Assembly (NCBI GenBank): GCA_029964075.1
Contig: CM057141.1
Coordinates: 4,526,001-4,590,000, forward strand
DNA: 64,000 nt
Direction of reading: 5' to 3'
Source of the DNA: Patiria pectinifera
Taxonomy: Eukaryota; Echinodermata; Asteroidea; Valvatida; Asterinidae
The notes beneath the pieces are model-generated. The model saw only the letters and a list, made by a program, of their open reading frames with translations, did not search any database and was not told the origin of the DNA. Made by a program: the position numbers and the translations under genes. This document shows positions 8,432 to 22,200 of this stretch, in pieces (the first letter of the stretch is position 1; each line of letters starts with the position of its first letter).

Positions 8432-11400
8432 CCAAACGTTTCAAGTCTGAAGCCTTGTCGATTTGTCAGCGTGTCCTGTTCATCCGCTATCCAACAAGCT
8501 ATAGTTTGTCAAAATCCATTCAATGACATTTTAAGGTACCTTTAGACCGCGACACATGAGAGCCATGTCGGCTGGCGCTGACAGCCCTTGCTATGGGACT
8601 TACTTCACAAAAACGAAACTGGGGGCATCATGTACGTACGTCTGGGCCTCACTCCAAAAGTTTCAAGTCTGAAGCCTTGCCGATTTGTCGGCTTGTTGGC
8701 CAATTCATCCGCTATCCAACAAGCTATAGTTTGTCAAAATAAATCCATGTTGAGGTACCTTTAGACCGCGACATATGAGAGCCATGTCGGCTGGCGCTGA
8801 CAGCCCTTGCTATGGGACTTACTGCACAAAAACGAAACTGGGGGCATCATGTACCTACGTCTGGGGCTCACTCCAAAAGTTTCAAGTCTGAAGCCTTGCC
8901 GATTTGTCAGCTTATTGGCCTATTCATCCGCTATCCAACAAGTTATAGTTTTTCAAAATCCATTGATGTTGAGGTACCTTTAGACCGCGACATATGAGAG
9001 CCATGTCGGCTGGCGCTGACAGCCCTTGCTATGGGACTTACTGCACAAAAACGAAACTGGGGGCATCATGTACCTACGTCTGGGGCTCACTCCAAAAGTT
9101 TCAAGTTTGAAGCCTTGCCGATTTGTCAGCGTGTTGGCCAATTCATTCGCTATCCAACAAGTTATAGTTTGTCAAAATCCATCCATGTTGAGGTACCTTT
9201 AGACCGCGACACATGAGAGCCATGTCGGCTGGCGCTGACAGCCCTTGCTATGGGACTTACTTCACAAAAACAAAACTGGGGGCATCATGTACGTACGTCT
9301 GGGGCTCACTCCAAAAGTTTCAAGTCTGAAGCCTTGCCGATTTGTCAGCTTGTTGGCCTATTCATCCGCTATCCAACAAGCTATAGTTTGTCAAAATCCA
9401 TCCATGTTAAGGTACCTTTAGACCGCGACACATAAGAGCCATGTCGGCTGGCGCTGACAGCCCTTGCTATGGGACTTACTGCACAAAAACGAAACTGGGG
9501 GCATCATGTACCTACGTCTGAGGCTCACTCCAAATGTTTCAAGTCTGAAGCCTTGCCGATTTGTCAGCTTATTGATCAATTCATCCGCTATCCAACAAGC
9601 TATAGTTTGTCAAAATCCATTTATGTTGAGGTACCTTTAGACTGCGACACATGAGAGCCATGTCGGCTGGCGCTGACAGCCCTTGCTATGGGACTTACTG
9701 CACAAAAACGAAACTCTGGGCATCATGTACCTACGTCTGAGGCTCACTCCAAAAGTTTCAAGTCTGAAGCCTTGCCGATTTGTCAGCTTGTTGGCCTATT
9801 CATCCGCTATCCAACAAGCTATAGTTTGTCAAAATCCATCCATGTTGAGGTACCTTTAGACCGCGACACATGAGAGCCATGTCGGCTGGCGCTGACAGCC
9901 CTTGCTATGGGACTTACTGCACAAAAACGAAACTGGGGGCATCATGTACCTACGTCTGAAGCTCACTCCAAAAGTTTCAAGTCTGAAGCCTTGCCGATTT
10001 GTCAGCTTGTTGGCCTATTCATCCGCTATCCAACAAGCTATAGTTTGTCAAAATCCATCTATGTTGAGCTACCTTTAGACCGCGACACATGAGAGCCATG
10101 TCGGCTGGCGCTGACAGCCTTTGCTATGGGACTTACTGCACAAAAACAAAACTGGGGGCATCATGTACGTACGTCTGAAGCTCACTCCAAAAGTTTCAAG
10201 TCTGAAGCCTTGCCGATTTGTCAGCTTGTTGGCCTATTCATCCGCTATCCAACAAGTTATAGTTTGTCAAAATCCATCCATGTTAAGGTACCTTTAGACC
10301 GCGACACATGAGAGCCATGTCGGCTGGCGCTGACAGCCCTTGCTATGGGACTTACTGCACAAAAACGAAACTAGGGGCATCATGTACCTACGTCTGGGGC
10401 TCACTCCAAAAGTTTCAAGTCTGAAGCCTTGCCGATTTGTCAGCTTATTGGCCAATTCATCCGCTATCCAACAAGTTATAGTTTGTCAAAATCCATCCAT
10501 GTTGAGGTACCTTTAGACCGCGACACATGAGAGCCATGTCGGCTGGCGCTGACAGCCCTTGCTATGGGACTTACTGCACAAAAACAAAACTGGGGGCATC
10601 ATGTACCTACGTCTGGGGCTCACTCCAAAAGTTTCAAGTCTGAAGCCTTGCCGATTTGTCAGCTTGTTGGCCTATTCATCCGCTATCCAACAAGCTATAG
10701 TTTGTCAAAATCCATCCATGTTAAGGTACCTTTAGACCGCGACACATGAGAGCCATGTCGGCTGGCGCTGACAGCCCTTGCTATGGGACTTACTGCACAA
10801 AAACGAAACTGGGGGCATCATGTACCTACGTCTGAGGCTCACTCCAAATGTTTCAAGTCTGAAGCCTTGCCGATTTGTCAGCTTGTTGGCCAATTCATCC
10901 GCTATCCAACAAGCTATAGTTTGTCAAAATCCATCCATGTTGAGGTACCTTTAGACCGCGACACATGAGAGCCATGTCGGCTGGCGCTGACAGCCCTTGC
11001 TATGGGACTTACTGCACAAAAACGAAACTGGGGGCATCATGTACCTACGTCTGGGCCTCACTCCAAAAGTTTCAAGTCTGAAGCCTTGCCGATTTGTCAG
11101 CTTGTTGGCCTATTCATCCGCTATCCAACAAGCTATAGTTTGTCAAAATCCATCTATGTTAAGGTACCTTTAGACCGCGACACATCAGAGCCATGTCGGC
11201 TGGCGCTGACAGCCCTTGCTATGGGACTTACTGCACAAAAACGAAACTGGGGGCATCATGTACCTACGTCTGAAGCTCACTCCAAAAGTTTCAAGTCTGA
11301 AGCCTTGCCGATTTGTCAGCTTGTTGGCCTATTCATCCGCTATCCAACAAGCTATAGTTTGTCAAAATCCATCTATGTTGAGGTACCTTTAGACCGCGAC

Positions 11401-12096
11401 ACATGAGAGCCATGTCGGCTGGCGCTGACAGCCCTTGCTATGGGACTTACTGCACAAAAACGAAACTGGGGGCATCATGTACCTACGTCTGGGGCTCACT
11501 CCAAAAGTTTCAAGTTTGAAGCCTTGCCGATTTGTCAGCGTGTTGGCCAATTCATCCGCTATCCAACAAGCTATAGTTTTTCAAAATCCATCCATGTTGA
11601 GGTACCTTTAGACCGCGACACATGAGAGCCATGTCGGCTGGCGCTGACAGCCCTTGCTATGGGACTTACTGCACAAAAACGAAACTGGGGGCATCATGTA
11701 CCTACGTCTGGGGCTCACTCCAAAAGTTTCAAGTCTGAAGCCTTGCCGATTTGTCAGCTTGTTGGCCTATTCATCCGCTATCCAACAAGCTATAGTTTGT
11801 CAAAATCCATCCATGTTAATGTACCTTTAGACCGCGACACATGAGAGCCATGTCGGCTGGCGCTGACAGCCCTTGCTATGGGACTTACTGCACAAAAACG
11901 AAACTGGGGGCATCATGTACCTACGTCTGAGGCTCACTCCAAATGTTTCAAGTCTGAAGCCTTGCCGATTTGTCAGCTTGTTGGCCTATTCATCCGCTAT
12001 CCAACAAGCTATAGTTTGTCAAAATAAATCCATGTTGAGGTACCTTTAGACCGCGACATATGAGAGCCATGTCGGCTGGCGCTGACAGCCCTTGCT
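8432..12096 (+). repeat. Edge zone of the main satellite array (diverged monomers)
   Basis: The first copies of the main array carry many private variants. The first (truncated) copy has CCTTGTCG, GCGTGTCCTG and an insertion before TTTTAAGGTACC. Others have CTTCACAAAAACGAAAC at 8603, an in-frame TAG at about 10372, AAATAAATCC near 8738 and 12024, and CTGCGACAC at 9642. None has the one-base G deletion that is common further in. The array starts at phase 62 (CCAAACGTTTCAAG), directly after the minisatellite fragment. Higher variety next to unique DNA fits reduced exchange at an array end. Confidence 0.8.
11002..11406 (+). repeat. Satellite dimer with joined open frame (TGA to TCA)
   Basis: The usual stop at the end of the recurring frame (ACATGAGAG) reads ACATCAGAG at 11183-11191, so two monomers form one 134-codon frame. 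The same change occurs at 17717, 18375 and 59492, always with the ACA form before it. The shared change marks related monomers descended by duplication. No start context or other sign of translation is present, so I do not call it a gene. Confidence 0.6.
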
Positions 12097-15000
12097 ATGG
12101 GACTTACTGCACAAAAACGAAACTGGGGGCATCATGTACCTACGTCTGGGGCTCACTCCAAAAGTTTCAAGTCTGAAGCCTTGCCGATTTGTCAGCTTGT
12201 TGGCCTATTCATCCGCTATCCAACAAGCTATAGTTTGTCAAAATCCATCCATGTTGAGGTACCTTTAGACCGCGACATATGAGAGCCATGTCGGCTGGCG
12301 CTGACAGCCCTTGCTATGGGACTTACTGCACAAAAACGAAACTGGGGGCATCATGTACCTACGTCTGGGGCTCACTCCAAAAGTTTCAAGTCTGAAGCCT
12401 TGCCGATTTGTCAGCTTGTTGGCCTATTCATCCGCTATCCAACAAGCTATAGTTTGTCAAAATCCATCCATGTTGAGGTACCTTTAGACCGCGACACATG
12501 AGAGCCATGTCGGCTGGCGCTGACAGCCCTTGCTATGGGACTTACTGCACAAAAACGAAACTCTGGGCATCATGTACGTACGTCTGGAGCTCACTCCAAA
12601 AGTTTCAAGTCTGAAGCCTTGCCGATTTGTCAGCTTGTTGGCCTATTCATCCGCTATCCAACAAGCTATAGTTTGTCAAAATCCATCTATGTTGAGGTAC
12701 CTTTAGACCGCGACACATGAGAGCCATGTCGGCTGGCGCTGACAGCCCTTGCTATGGGACTTACTGCACAAAAACGAAACTGGGGGCATCATGTACCTAC
12801 GTCTGGGGCTCACTCCAAAAGTTTCAAGTCTGAAGCCTTGCCGATTTGTCAGCTTGTTGGCCTATTCATCCGCTATCCAACAAGCTATAGTTTGTCAAAA
12901 TCCATCCATGTTAAGGTACCTTTAGACCGCGACACATGAGAGCCATGTCGGCTGGCGCTGACAGCCCTTGCTATGGGACTTACTGCACAAAAACGAAACT
13001 GGGGGCATCATGTACCTACGTCTGGGGCTCACTCCAAAAGTTTCAAGTCTGAAGCCTTGCCGATTTGTCAGCTTATTGGCCAATTCATCCGCTATCCAAC
13101 AAGTTATAGTTTGTCAAAATCCATCCATGTTGAGGTACCTTTAGACCGCGACACATGAGAGCCATGTCGGCTGGCGCTGACAGCCCTTGCTATGGGACTT
13201 ACTGCACAAAAACGAAACTGGGGGCATCATGTACCTACGTCTGGGGCTCACTCCAAAAGTTTCAAGTCTGAAGCCTTGCCGATTTGTCAGCTTGTTGGCC
13301 AATTCATCCGCTATCCAACAAGCTATAGTTTGTCAAAATCCATCCATGTTAAGGTACCTTTAGACCGCGACACATGAGAGCCATGTCGGCTGGCGCTGAC
13401 AGCCCTTGCTATGGGACTTACTGCACAAAAACGAAACTGGGGGCATCATGTACCTACGTCTGAGGCTCACTCCAAAAGTTTCAAGTCTGAAGCCTTGCCG
13501 ATTTGTCAGCTTATTGGCCAATTCATCCGCTATCCAACAAGCTATAGTTTGTCAAAATCCATCCATGTTGAGGTACCTTTAGACCGCGACACATGAGAGC
13601 CATGTCGGCTGGCGCTGACAGCCCTTGCTATGGGACTTACTGCACAAAAACGAAACTGGGGGCATCATGTACCTACGTCTGGGCCTCACTCCAAAAGTTT
13701 CAAGTCTGAAGCCTTGCCGATTTGTCAGCTTGTTGGCCTATTCATCCGCTATCCAACAAGCTATAGTTTGTCAAAATCCATCTATGTTAAGGTACCTTTA
13801 GACCGCGACACATGAGAGCCATGTCGGCTGGCGCTGACAGCCCTTGCTATGGGACTTACTGCACAAAAACGAAACTGGGGCATCATGTACCTACGTCTGA
13901 AGCTCACTCCAAAAGTTTCAAGTCTGAAGCCTTGCCGATTTGTCAGCTTGTTGGCCTATTCATCCGCTATCCAACAAGCTATAGTTTGTCAAAATCCATC
14001 CATGTTGAGGTACCTTTAGACCGCGACATATGAGAGCCATGTCGGCTGGCGCTGACAGCCCTTGCTATGGGACTTACTGCACAAAAACGAAACTGGGGGC
14101 ATCATGTACCTACGTCTGGGGCTCACTCCAAAAGTTTCAAGTCTGAAGCCTTGCCGATTTGTCAGCTTGTTGGCCTATTCATCCGCTATCCAACAAGCTA
14201 TAGTTTGTCAAAATCCATCTATGTTAAGGTACCTTTAGACCGCGACACATGAGAGCCATGTCGGCTGGCGCTGACAGCCCTTGCTATGGGACTTACTGCA
14301 CAAAAACGAAACTGGGGGCATCATGTACGTACGTCTGGAGCTCACTCCAAAAGTTTCAAGTCTGAAGCCTTGCCGATTTGTCAGCTTGTTGGCCTATTCA
14401 TCCGCTATCCAACAAGCTATAGTTTGTCAAAATCCATCCATGTTGAGGTACCTTTAGACCGCGACACATGAGAGCCATGTCGGCTGGCGCTGACAGCCCT
14501 TGCTATGGGACTTACTGCACAAAAACGAAACTGGGGCATCATGTACCTACGTCTGGGGCTCACTCCAAAAGTTTCAAGTCTGAAGCCTTGCCGATTTGTC
14601 AGCTTGTTGGCCTATTCATCCGCTATCCAACAAGCTATAGTTTGTCAAAATCCATCTATGTTGAGGTACCTTTAGACCGCGACACATGAGAGCCATGTCG
14701 GCTGGCGCTGACAGCCCTTGCTATGGGACTTACTGCACAAAAACGAAACTGGGGGCATCATGTACGTACGTCTGGGGCTCACTCCAAAAGTTTCAAGTCT
14801 GAAGCCTTGCCGATTTGTCAGCTTGTTGGCCTATTCATCCGCTATCCAACAAGCTATAGTTTGTCAAAATCCATCCATGTTGAGGTACCTTTAGACCGCG
14901 ACACATGAGAGCCATGTCGGCTGGCGCTGACAGCCCTTGCTATGGGACTTACTGCACAAAAACGAAACTGGGGGCATCATGTACCTACGTCTGGGGCTCA

Positions 15001-15379
15001 CTCCAAAAGTTTCAAGTCTGAAGCCTTGCCGATTTGTCAGCTTGTTGGCCTATTCATCCGCTATCCAACAAGCTATAGTTTGTCAAAATCCATCCATGTT
15101 GAGGTACCTTTAGACCGCGACACATGAGAGCCATGTCGGCTGGCGCTGACAGCCCTTGCTATGGGACTTACTGCACAAAAACGAAACTGGGGGCATCATG
15201 TACCTACGTCTGGGGCTCACTCCAAAAGTTTCAAGTCTGAAGCCTTGCCGATTTGTCAGCTTGTTGGCCTATTCATCCGCTATCCAACAAGCTATAGTTT
15301 GTCAAAATCCATCCATGTTGAGGTACCTTTAGACCGCGACACATGAGAGCCATGTCGGCTGGCGCTGACAGCCCTTGCT

Positions 15380-15598
15380 ATGGGACTTACTGCACAAAAA
15401 CGAAACTGGGGGCATCATGTACCTACGTCTGGGGCTCACTCCAAAAGTTTCAAGTCTGAAGCCTTGCCGATTTGTCAGCTTGTTGGCCTATTCATCCGCT
15501 ATCCAACAAGCTATAGTTTGTCAAAATCCATCCATGTTGAGGTACCTTTAGACCGCGACATATGAGAGCCATGTCGGCTGGCGCTGACAGCCCTTGCT
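15380..15598 (+). repeat. Reference satellite monomer (majority form)
   Basis: A copy carrying the majority base at almost every variable site; about 49% GC by hand count. Phases from its ATG: open frame 1-186 including the TGA stop, GTACCTAC at 40-47, KpnI site at 162-167, NdeI site CATATG at 180-185 (lost in ACATG copies). An imperfect 18-base dyad, TGTCGGCTGGCGCTGACA, lies at 193-210. It would fold as TGTC and GC paired with GC and GACA, and is conserved in nearly all copies. I see no match to the CENP-B box. Confidence 0.85.
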
Positions 15599-16034
15599 AT
15601 GGGACTTACTGCACAAAAACGAAACTGGGGGCATCATGTACCTACGTCTGGGGCTCACTCCAAAGTTTCAAGTCTGAAGCCTTGCCGATTTGTCAGCTTG
15701 TTGGCCTATTCATCCGCTATCCAACAAGCTATAGTTTGTCAAAATCCATCTATGTTAAGGTACCTTTAGACCGCGACACATGAGAGCCATGTCGGCTGGC
15801 GCTGACAGCCCTTGCTATGGGACTTACTGCACAAAAACGAAACTGGGGGCATCATGTACCTACGTCTGGGCTCACTCCAAAAGTTTCAAGTCTGAAGCCT
15901 TGCCGATTTGTCAGCTTGTTGGCCTATTCATCCGCTATCCAACAAGCTATAGTTTGTCAAAATCCATCCATGTTGAGGTACCTTTAGACCGCGACACATG
16001 AGAGCCATGTCGGCTGGCGCTGACAGCCCTTGCT

Positions 16035-16220
16035 ACGGGACTTACTGCACAAAAACGAAACTCCACAAGTTTCAAGTCTGAAGCCTTGCCGATTTGTCAG
16101 CTTGTTGGCCAATTCATCCGCTATCCAACAAGCTATAGTTTGTCAAAATCCATCCATGTTGAGGTACCTTTAGACCGCGACACATGAGAGCCATGTCGGC
16201 TGGCGCTGACAGCCCTTGCT
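16035..16220 (+). repeat. 186-bp satellite monomer with 33-bp deletion
   Basis: This copy lacks the 33 bases normally present between GAAACT and CCAAAAG. The deleted stretch is flanked by ACT on both sides in the intact unit, so slippage or end joining at a 3-base match would explain it. It also has ACGGGA for ATGGGA at 16035 and CCACAAG for CCAAAAG. It is the only copy with a large internal deletion that I noticed. Confidence 0.85.
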
Positions 16221-19200
16221 ATGGGACTTACTGCACAAAAACGAAACTGGGGGCATCATGTACGTACGTCTGGGGCTCACTCCAAAAGTTTCAAGTCTGA
16301 AGCCTTGCCGATTTGTCAGCTTGTTGGCCTATTCATCCGCTATCCAACAAGCTATAGTTTGTCAAAATCCATCCATGTTAAGGTACCTTTAGACCGCGAC
16401 ACATGAGAGCCATGTCGGCTGGCGCTGACAGCCCTTGCTATGGGACTTACTGCACAAAAACGAAACTGGGGGCATCATGTACCTACGTCTGGGGCTCACT
16501 CCAAAAGTTTCAAGTCTGAAGCCTTGCCGATTTGTCAGCTTGTTGGCCTATTCATCCGCTATCCAACAAGCTATAGTTTGTCAAAATCCATCCATGTTGA
16601 GGTACCTTTAGACCGCGACATATGAGAGCCATGTCGGCTGGCGCTGACAGCCCTTGCTATGGGACTTACTGCACAAAAACGAAACTGGGGGCATCATGTA
16701 CCTACGTCTGGGGCTCACTCCAAAAGTTTCAAGTCTGAAGCCTTGCCGATTTGTCAGCTTATTGGCGAATTCATCCGCTATCCAACAAGCTATAGTTTTT
16801 CAAAATCCATTTATGTTGAGGTACCTTTAGACCGCGACACATGAGAGCCATGTCGGCTGGCGCTGACAGCCCTTGCTATGGGACTTACTGCACAAAAACG
16901 AAACTGGGGGCATCATGTACCTACGTCTGGGGCTCACTCCAAAAGTTTCAAGTCTGAAGCCTTGCCGATTTGTCAGCTTGTTGGCCTATTCATCCGCTAT
17001 CCAACAAGCTATAGTTTGTCAAAATCCATCCATGTTGAGGTACCTTTAGACCGCGACATATGAGAGCCATGTCGGCTGGCGCTGACAGCCCTTGCTATGG
17101 GACTTACTGCACAAAAACGAAACTGGGGGCATCATGTACCTACGTCTGGGGCTCACTCCAAAAGTTTCAAGTTTGAAGCCTTGCCGATTTGTCAGCGTGT
17201 TGGCCAATTCATCCGCTATCCAACAAGCTATAGTTTGTCAAAATCCATTGATGTTAAGATACCTTTAGACCGCGACATATGAGAGCCATGTCGGCTGGCG
17301 CTGACAGCCCTTGCTATGGGACTTACTGCACAAAAACGAAACTGGGGGCATCATGTACCTACGTCTGGGGCTCACTCCAAAAGTTTCAAGTCTGAAGCCT
17401 TGCCGATTTGTCAGCTTGTTGGCCAATTCATCCGCTATCCAACAAGCTATAGTTTTTCAAAATCCATCTATGTTGAGGTACCTTTAGACCGCGACATATG
17501 AGAGCCATGTCGGCTGGCGCTAACAGCCCTTGCTATGGGACTTACTGCACAAAAAACAAAACTGGGGGCATCAAGTACCTACGTCTGGGCCTCACTCCAA
17601 AAATTTCAAGTCTGAAGCCTTGCCGATTTGCCAGCTTGTTGGCCTATTCATCTGCTATCCAACAAGCTATAGTTTGTCAAAATCCATCTATGTTAAGGTA
17701 CCTTTAGACCGCGACACATCAGAGCCATGTCGGCTGGCGCTGACAGCCCTTGCTATGGGACTTACTGCACAAAAACGAAACTGGGGGCATCATGTACCTA
17801 CGTCTGAAGCTCACTCCAAAAGTTTCAAGTCTGAAGCCTTGCCGATTTGTCAGCTTGTTGGCCAATTCATCCGCTATCCAAAAAGCTATAGTTTTTCAAA
17901 ATCCATCTATGTTGAGGTACCTTTAGACCGCGACATATGAGAGCCATGTCGGCTGGCGCTAACAGCCCTTGCTATGGGACTTACTGCACAAAAAACGAAA
18001 CTGGGGGCATCAAGTACCTACGTCTGGGGCTCACTCCAAAATTTTCAAGTCTGAAGCCTTGCCGATTTGTCAGCTTGTTGGCCTATTCATCCGCTATCCA
18101 ACAAGCTATATTTTATTAAAATCCATCTATGTTAAGGTACCTTTAGACCGCGACACATGAGAGCCATGTCGGCTGGCGCTGATAGCCCTTGCTATGGGAC
18201 TTACTGCACAAAAACGAAACTGGGGGCATCATGTACGTACGTCTGGAGCTCACTCCAAAAGTTTCAAGTCTGAAGCCTTGCCGATTTGTCAGCTTGTTGG
18301 CCTATTCATCCGCTATCCAACAAGCTATAGTTTGTCAAAATCCATCCATGTTGAGGTACCTTTAGACCGCGACACATCAGAGCCATGTCGGCTGGCGCTG
18401 ACAGCCCTTGCTATGGGACTTACTGCACAAAAACGAAACTGGGGGCATCATGTACCTACGTCTGGAGCTCACTCCAAAAGTTTCAAGTTTGAAGCTTTGC
18501 CGATTTGTCAGCGTGTTGTCCAATTCATCCGCTATCCAACAAGCTATAGTTTTTCAAAATCCATTGATGTTAAGATACCTTTAGACCGCGACATATGAGA
18601 GCCATGTCGGCTGGCGCTGACAGCCCTTGCTATGGGACTTACTGCACAAAAACGAAACTGGGGGCATCATGTACCTACGTCTGAAGCTCACTCCAAAAGT
18701 TTCAAGTCTGAAGCCTTGCCGATTTGTCAGCTTGTTGGCCTATTCATCCGCTATCCAACAAGCTATAGTTTGTCAAAATCCATCTATGTTGAGGTACCTT
18801 TAGACCGCGACATATGAGAGCCATGTCGGCTGGCGCTGACAGCCCTTGCTATGGGACTTACTGCACAAAAACGAAACTGGGGGCATCATGTACCTACGTC
18901 TGGGGCTCACTCCAAAAGTTTCAAGTCTGAAGCCTTGCCGATTTGTCAGCTTGTTGGCCTATTCATCCGCTATCCAACAAGCTATAGTTTGTCAAAATCC
19001 ATCCATGTTAAGGTACCTTTAGACCGCGACACATGAGAGCCATGTCGGCTGGCGCTGACAGCCCTTGCTATGGGACTTACTGCACAAAAACGAAACTGGG
19101 GGCATCATGTACCTACGTCTGGGGCTCACTCCAAAAGTTTCAAGTCTGAAGCCTTGCCGATTTGTCAGCTTGTTGGCCTATTCATCCGCTATCCAACAAG

Positions 19201-22200
19201 CTATAGTTTGTCAAAATCCATCCATGTTGAGGTACCTTTAGACCGCGACATATGAGAGCCATGTCGGCTGGCGCTGACAGCCCTTGCTATGGGACTTACT
19301 GCACAAAAACGAAACTGGGGCATCATGTACCTACGTCTGGGGCTCACTCCAAAAGTTTCAAGTCTGAAGCCTTGCCGATTTGTCAGCTTGTTGGCCTATT
19401 CATCCGCTATCCAACAAGCTATAGTTTGTCAAAATCCATCTATGTTGAGGTACCTTTAGACCGCGACATATGAGAGCCATGTCGGCTGGCGCTGACAGCC
19501 CTTGCTATGGGACTTACTGCACAAAAACGAAACTGGGGGCATCATGTACCTACGTCTGGGGCTCACTCCAAAGTTTCAAGTCTGAAGCCTTGCCGATTTG
19601 TCAGCTTGTTGGCCTATTCATCCGCTATCCAACAAGCTATAGTTTGTCAAAATCCATCCATGTTGAGGTACCTTTAGACCGCGACACATGAGAGCCATGT
19701 CGGCTGGCGCTGACAGCCCTTGCTATGGGACTTACTGCACAAAAACGAAACTGGGGCATCATGTACCTACGTCTGGGGCTCACTCCAAAAGTTTCAAGTC
19801 TGAAGCCTTGCCGATTTGTCAGCTTGTTGGCCTATTCATCCGCTATCCAACAAGCTATAGTTTGTCAAAATCCATCTATGTTGAGGTACCTTTAGACCGC
19901 GACATATGAGAGCCATGTCGGCTGGCGCTGACAGCCCTTGCTATGGGACTTACTGCACAAAAACGAAACTGGGGGCATCATGTACCTACGTCTGGGGCTC
20001 ACTCCAAAAGTTTCAAGTCTGAAGCCTTGCCGATTTGTCAGCTTGTTGGCCTATTCATCCGCTATCCAACAAGCTATAGTTTGTCAAAATCCATCTATGT
20101 TGAGGTACCTTTAGACCGCGACATATGAGAGCCATGTCGGCTGGCGCTGACAGCCCTTGCTATGGGACTTACTGCACAAAAACGAAACTGGGGGCATCAT
20201 GTACCTACGTCTGGGGCTCACTCCAAAAGTTTCAAGTCTGAAGCCTTGCCGATTTGTCAGCTTGTTGGCCTATTCATCCGCTATCCAACAAGCTATAGTT
20301 TGTCAAAATCCATCCATGTTGAGGTACCTTTAGACCGCGACATATGAGAGCCATGTCGGCTGGCGCTGACAGCCCTTGCTATGGGACTTACTGCACAAAA
20401 ACGAAACTGGGGGCATCATGTACCTACGTCTGGGGCTCACTCCAAAAGTTTCAAGTCTGAAGCCTTGCCGATTTGTCAGCTTGTTGGCCTATTCATCCGC
20501 TATCCAACAAGCTATAGTTTGTCAAAATCCATCTATGTTGAGGTACCTTTAGACCGCGACATATGAGAGCCATGTCGGCTGGCGCTGACAGCCCTTGCTA
20601 TGGGACTTACTGCACAAAAACGAAACTGGGGCATCATGTACCTACGTCTGGGGCTCACTCCAAAAGTTTCAAGTCTGAAGCCTTGCCGATTTGTCAGCTT
20701 GTTGGCCTATTCATCCGCTATCCAACAAGCTATAGTTTGTCAAAATCCATCTATGTTAAGGTACCTTTAGACCGCGACACATGAGAGCCATGTCGGCTGG
20801 CGCTGACAGCCCTTGCTATGGGACTTACTGCACAAAAACGAAACTGGGGGCATCATGTACCTACGTCTGGGGCTCACTCCAAAAGTTTCAAGTCTGAAGC
20901 CTTGCCGATTTGTCAGCTTGTTGGCCTATTCATCCGCTATCCAACAAGCTATAGTTTGTCAAAATCCATCCATGTTGAGGTACCTTTAGACCGCGACATA
21001 TGAGAGCCATGTCGGCTGGCGCTGACAGCCCTTGCTATGGGACTTACTGCACAAAAACGAAACTGGGGGCATCATGTACCTACGTCTGGGCCTCACTCCA
21101 AAAGTTTCAAGTCTGAAGCCTTGCCGATTTGTCAGCTTGTTGGCCTATTCATCCGCTATCCAACAAGCTATAGTTTGTCAAAATCCATCCATGTTAAGGT
21201 ACCTTTAGACCGCGACACATGAGAGCCATGTCGGCTGGCGCTGACAGCCCTTGCTATGGGAGTTACTGCACAAACACGAAACCTGGGGCATCACGTACAT
21301 ACGTCTGAACCTCACTCCAAAAGTTTCAATTCTGAAGCCTTGCCGATTTGTCAGCTTGTTGGCCAATTCATCCGCTATCCAACAAGCTATAGTTTTTCAA
21401 AATCCATCTATGTTGAGGTACCTTTAGACCGCGACATATGAGAGCCATGTCGGCTGGCGCTGACAGCCCTTGCTATGGGACTTACTGCACAAAAACGAAA
21501 CTGGGGGCATCATGTACCTACGTCTGGGGCTCACTCCAAAAGTTTCAAGTCTGAAGCCTTGCCGATTTGTCAGCTTGTTGGCCTATTCATCCGCTATCCA
21601 ACAAGCTATAGTTTGTCAAAATCCATCTATGTTAAGGTACCTTTAGACCGCGACACATGAGAGCCATGTCGGCTGGCGCTGACAGCCCTTGCTATGGGAC
21701 TTACTGCACAAAAACGAAACTGGGGGCATCATGTACGTACGTCTGGAGCTCACTCCAAAAGTTTCAAGTCTGAAGCCTTGCCGATTTGTCAGCTTGTTGG
21801 CCTATTCATCCGCTATCCAACAAGCTATAGTTTGTCAAAATCCATCCATGTTGAGGTACCTTTAGACCGCGACATATGAGAGCCATGTCGGCTGGCGCTG
21901 ACAGCCCTTGCTATGGGACTTACTGCACAAAAACGAAACTGGGGGCATCATGTACCTACGTCTGGGGCTCACTCCAAAAGTTTCAAGTCTGAAGCCTTGC
22001 CGATTTGTCAGCGTGTTGGCCAATTCATCCGCTATCCAACAAGCTATAGTTTTTCAAAATCCATTGATGTTAAGATACCTTTAGACCGCGACATATGAGA
22101 GCCATGTCGGCTGGCGCTGACAGCCCTTGCTATGGGACTTACTGCACAAAAACGAAACTGGGGGCATCATGTACCTACGTCTGGGGCTCACTCCAAAAGT

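Noticed and set aside
8088..8545. Frames of 61 codons (minus) and 86 codons (plus) around the minisatellite
   Set aside because: They are made of minisatellite units and satellite edge; the repeated residues reflect repeated DNA.
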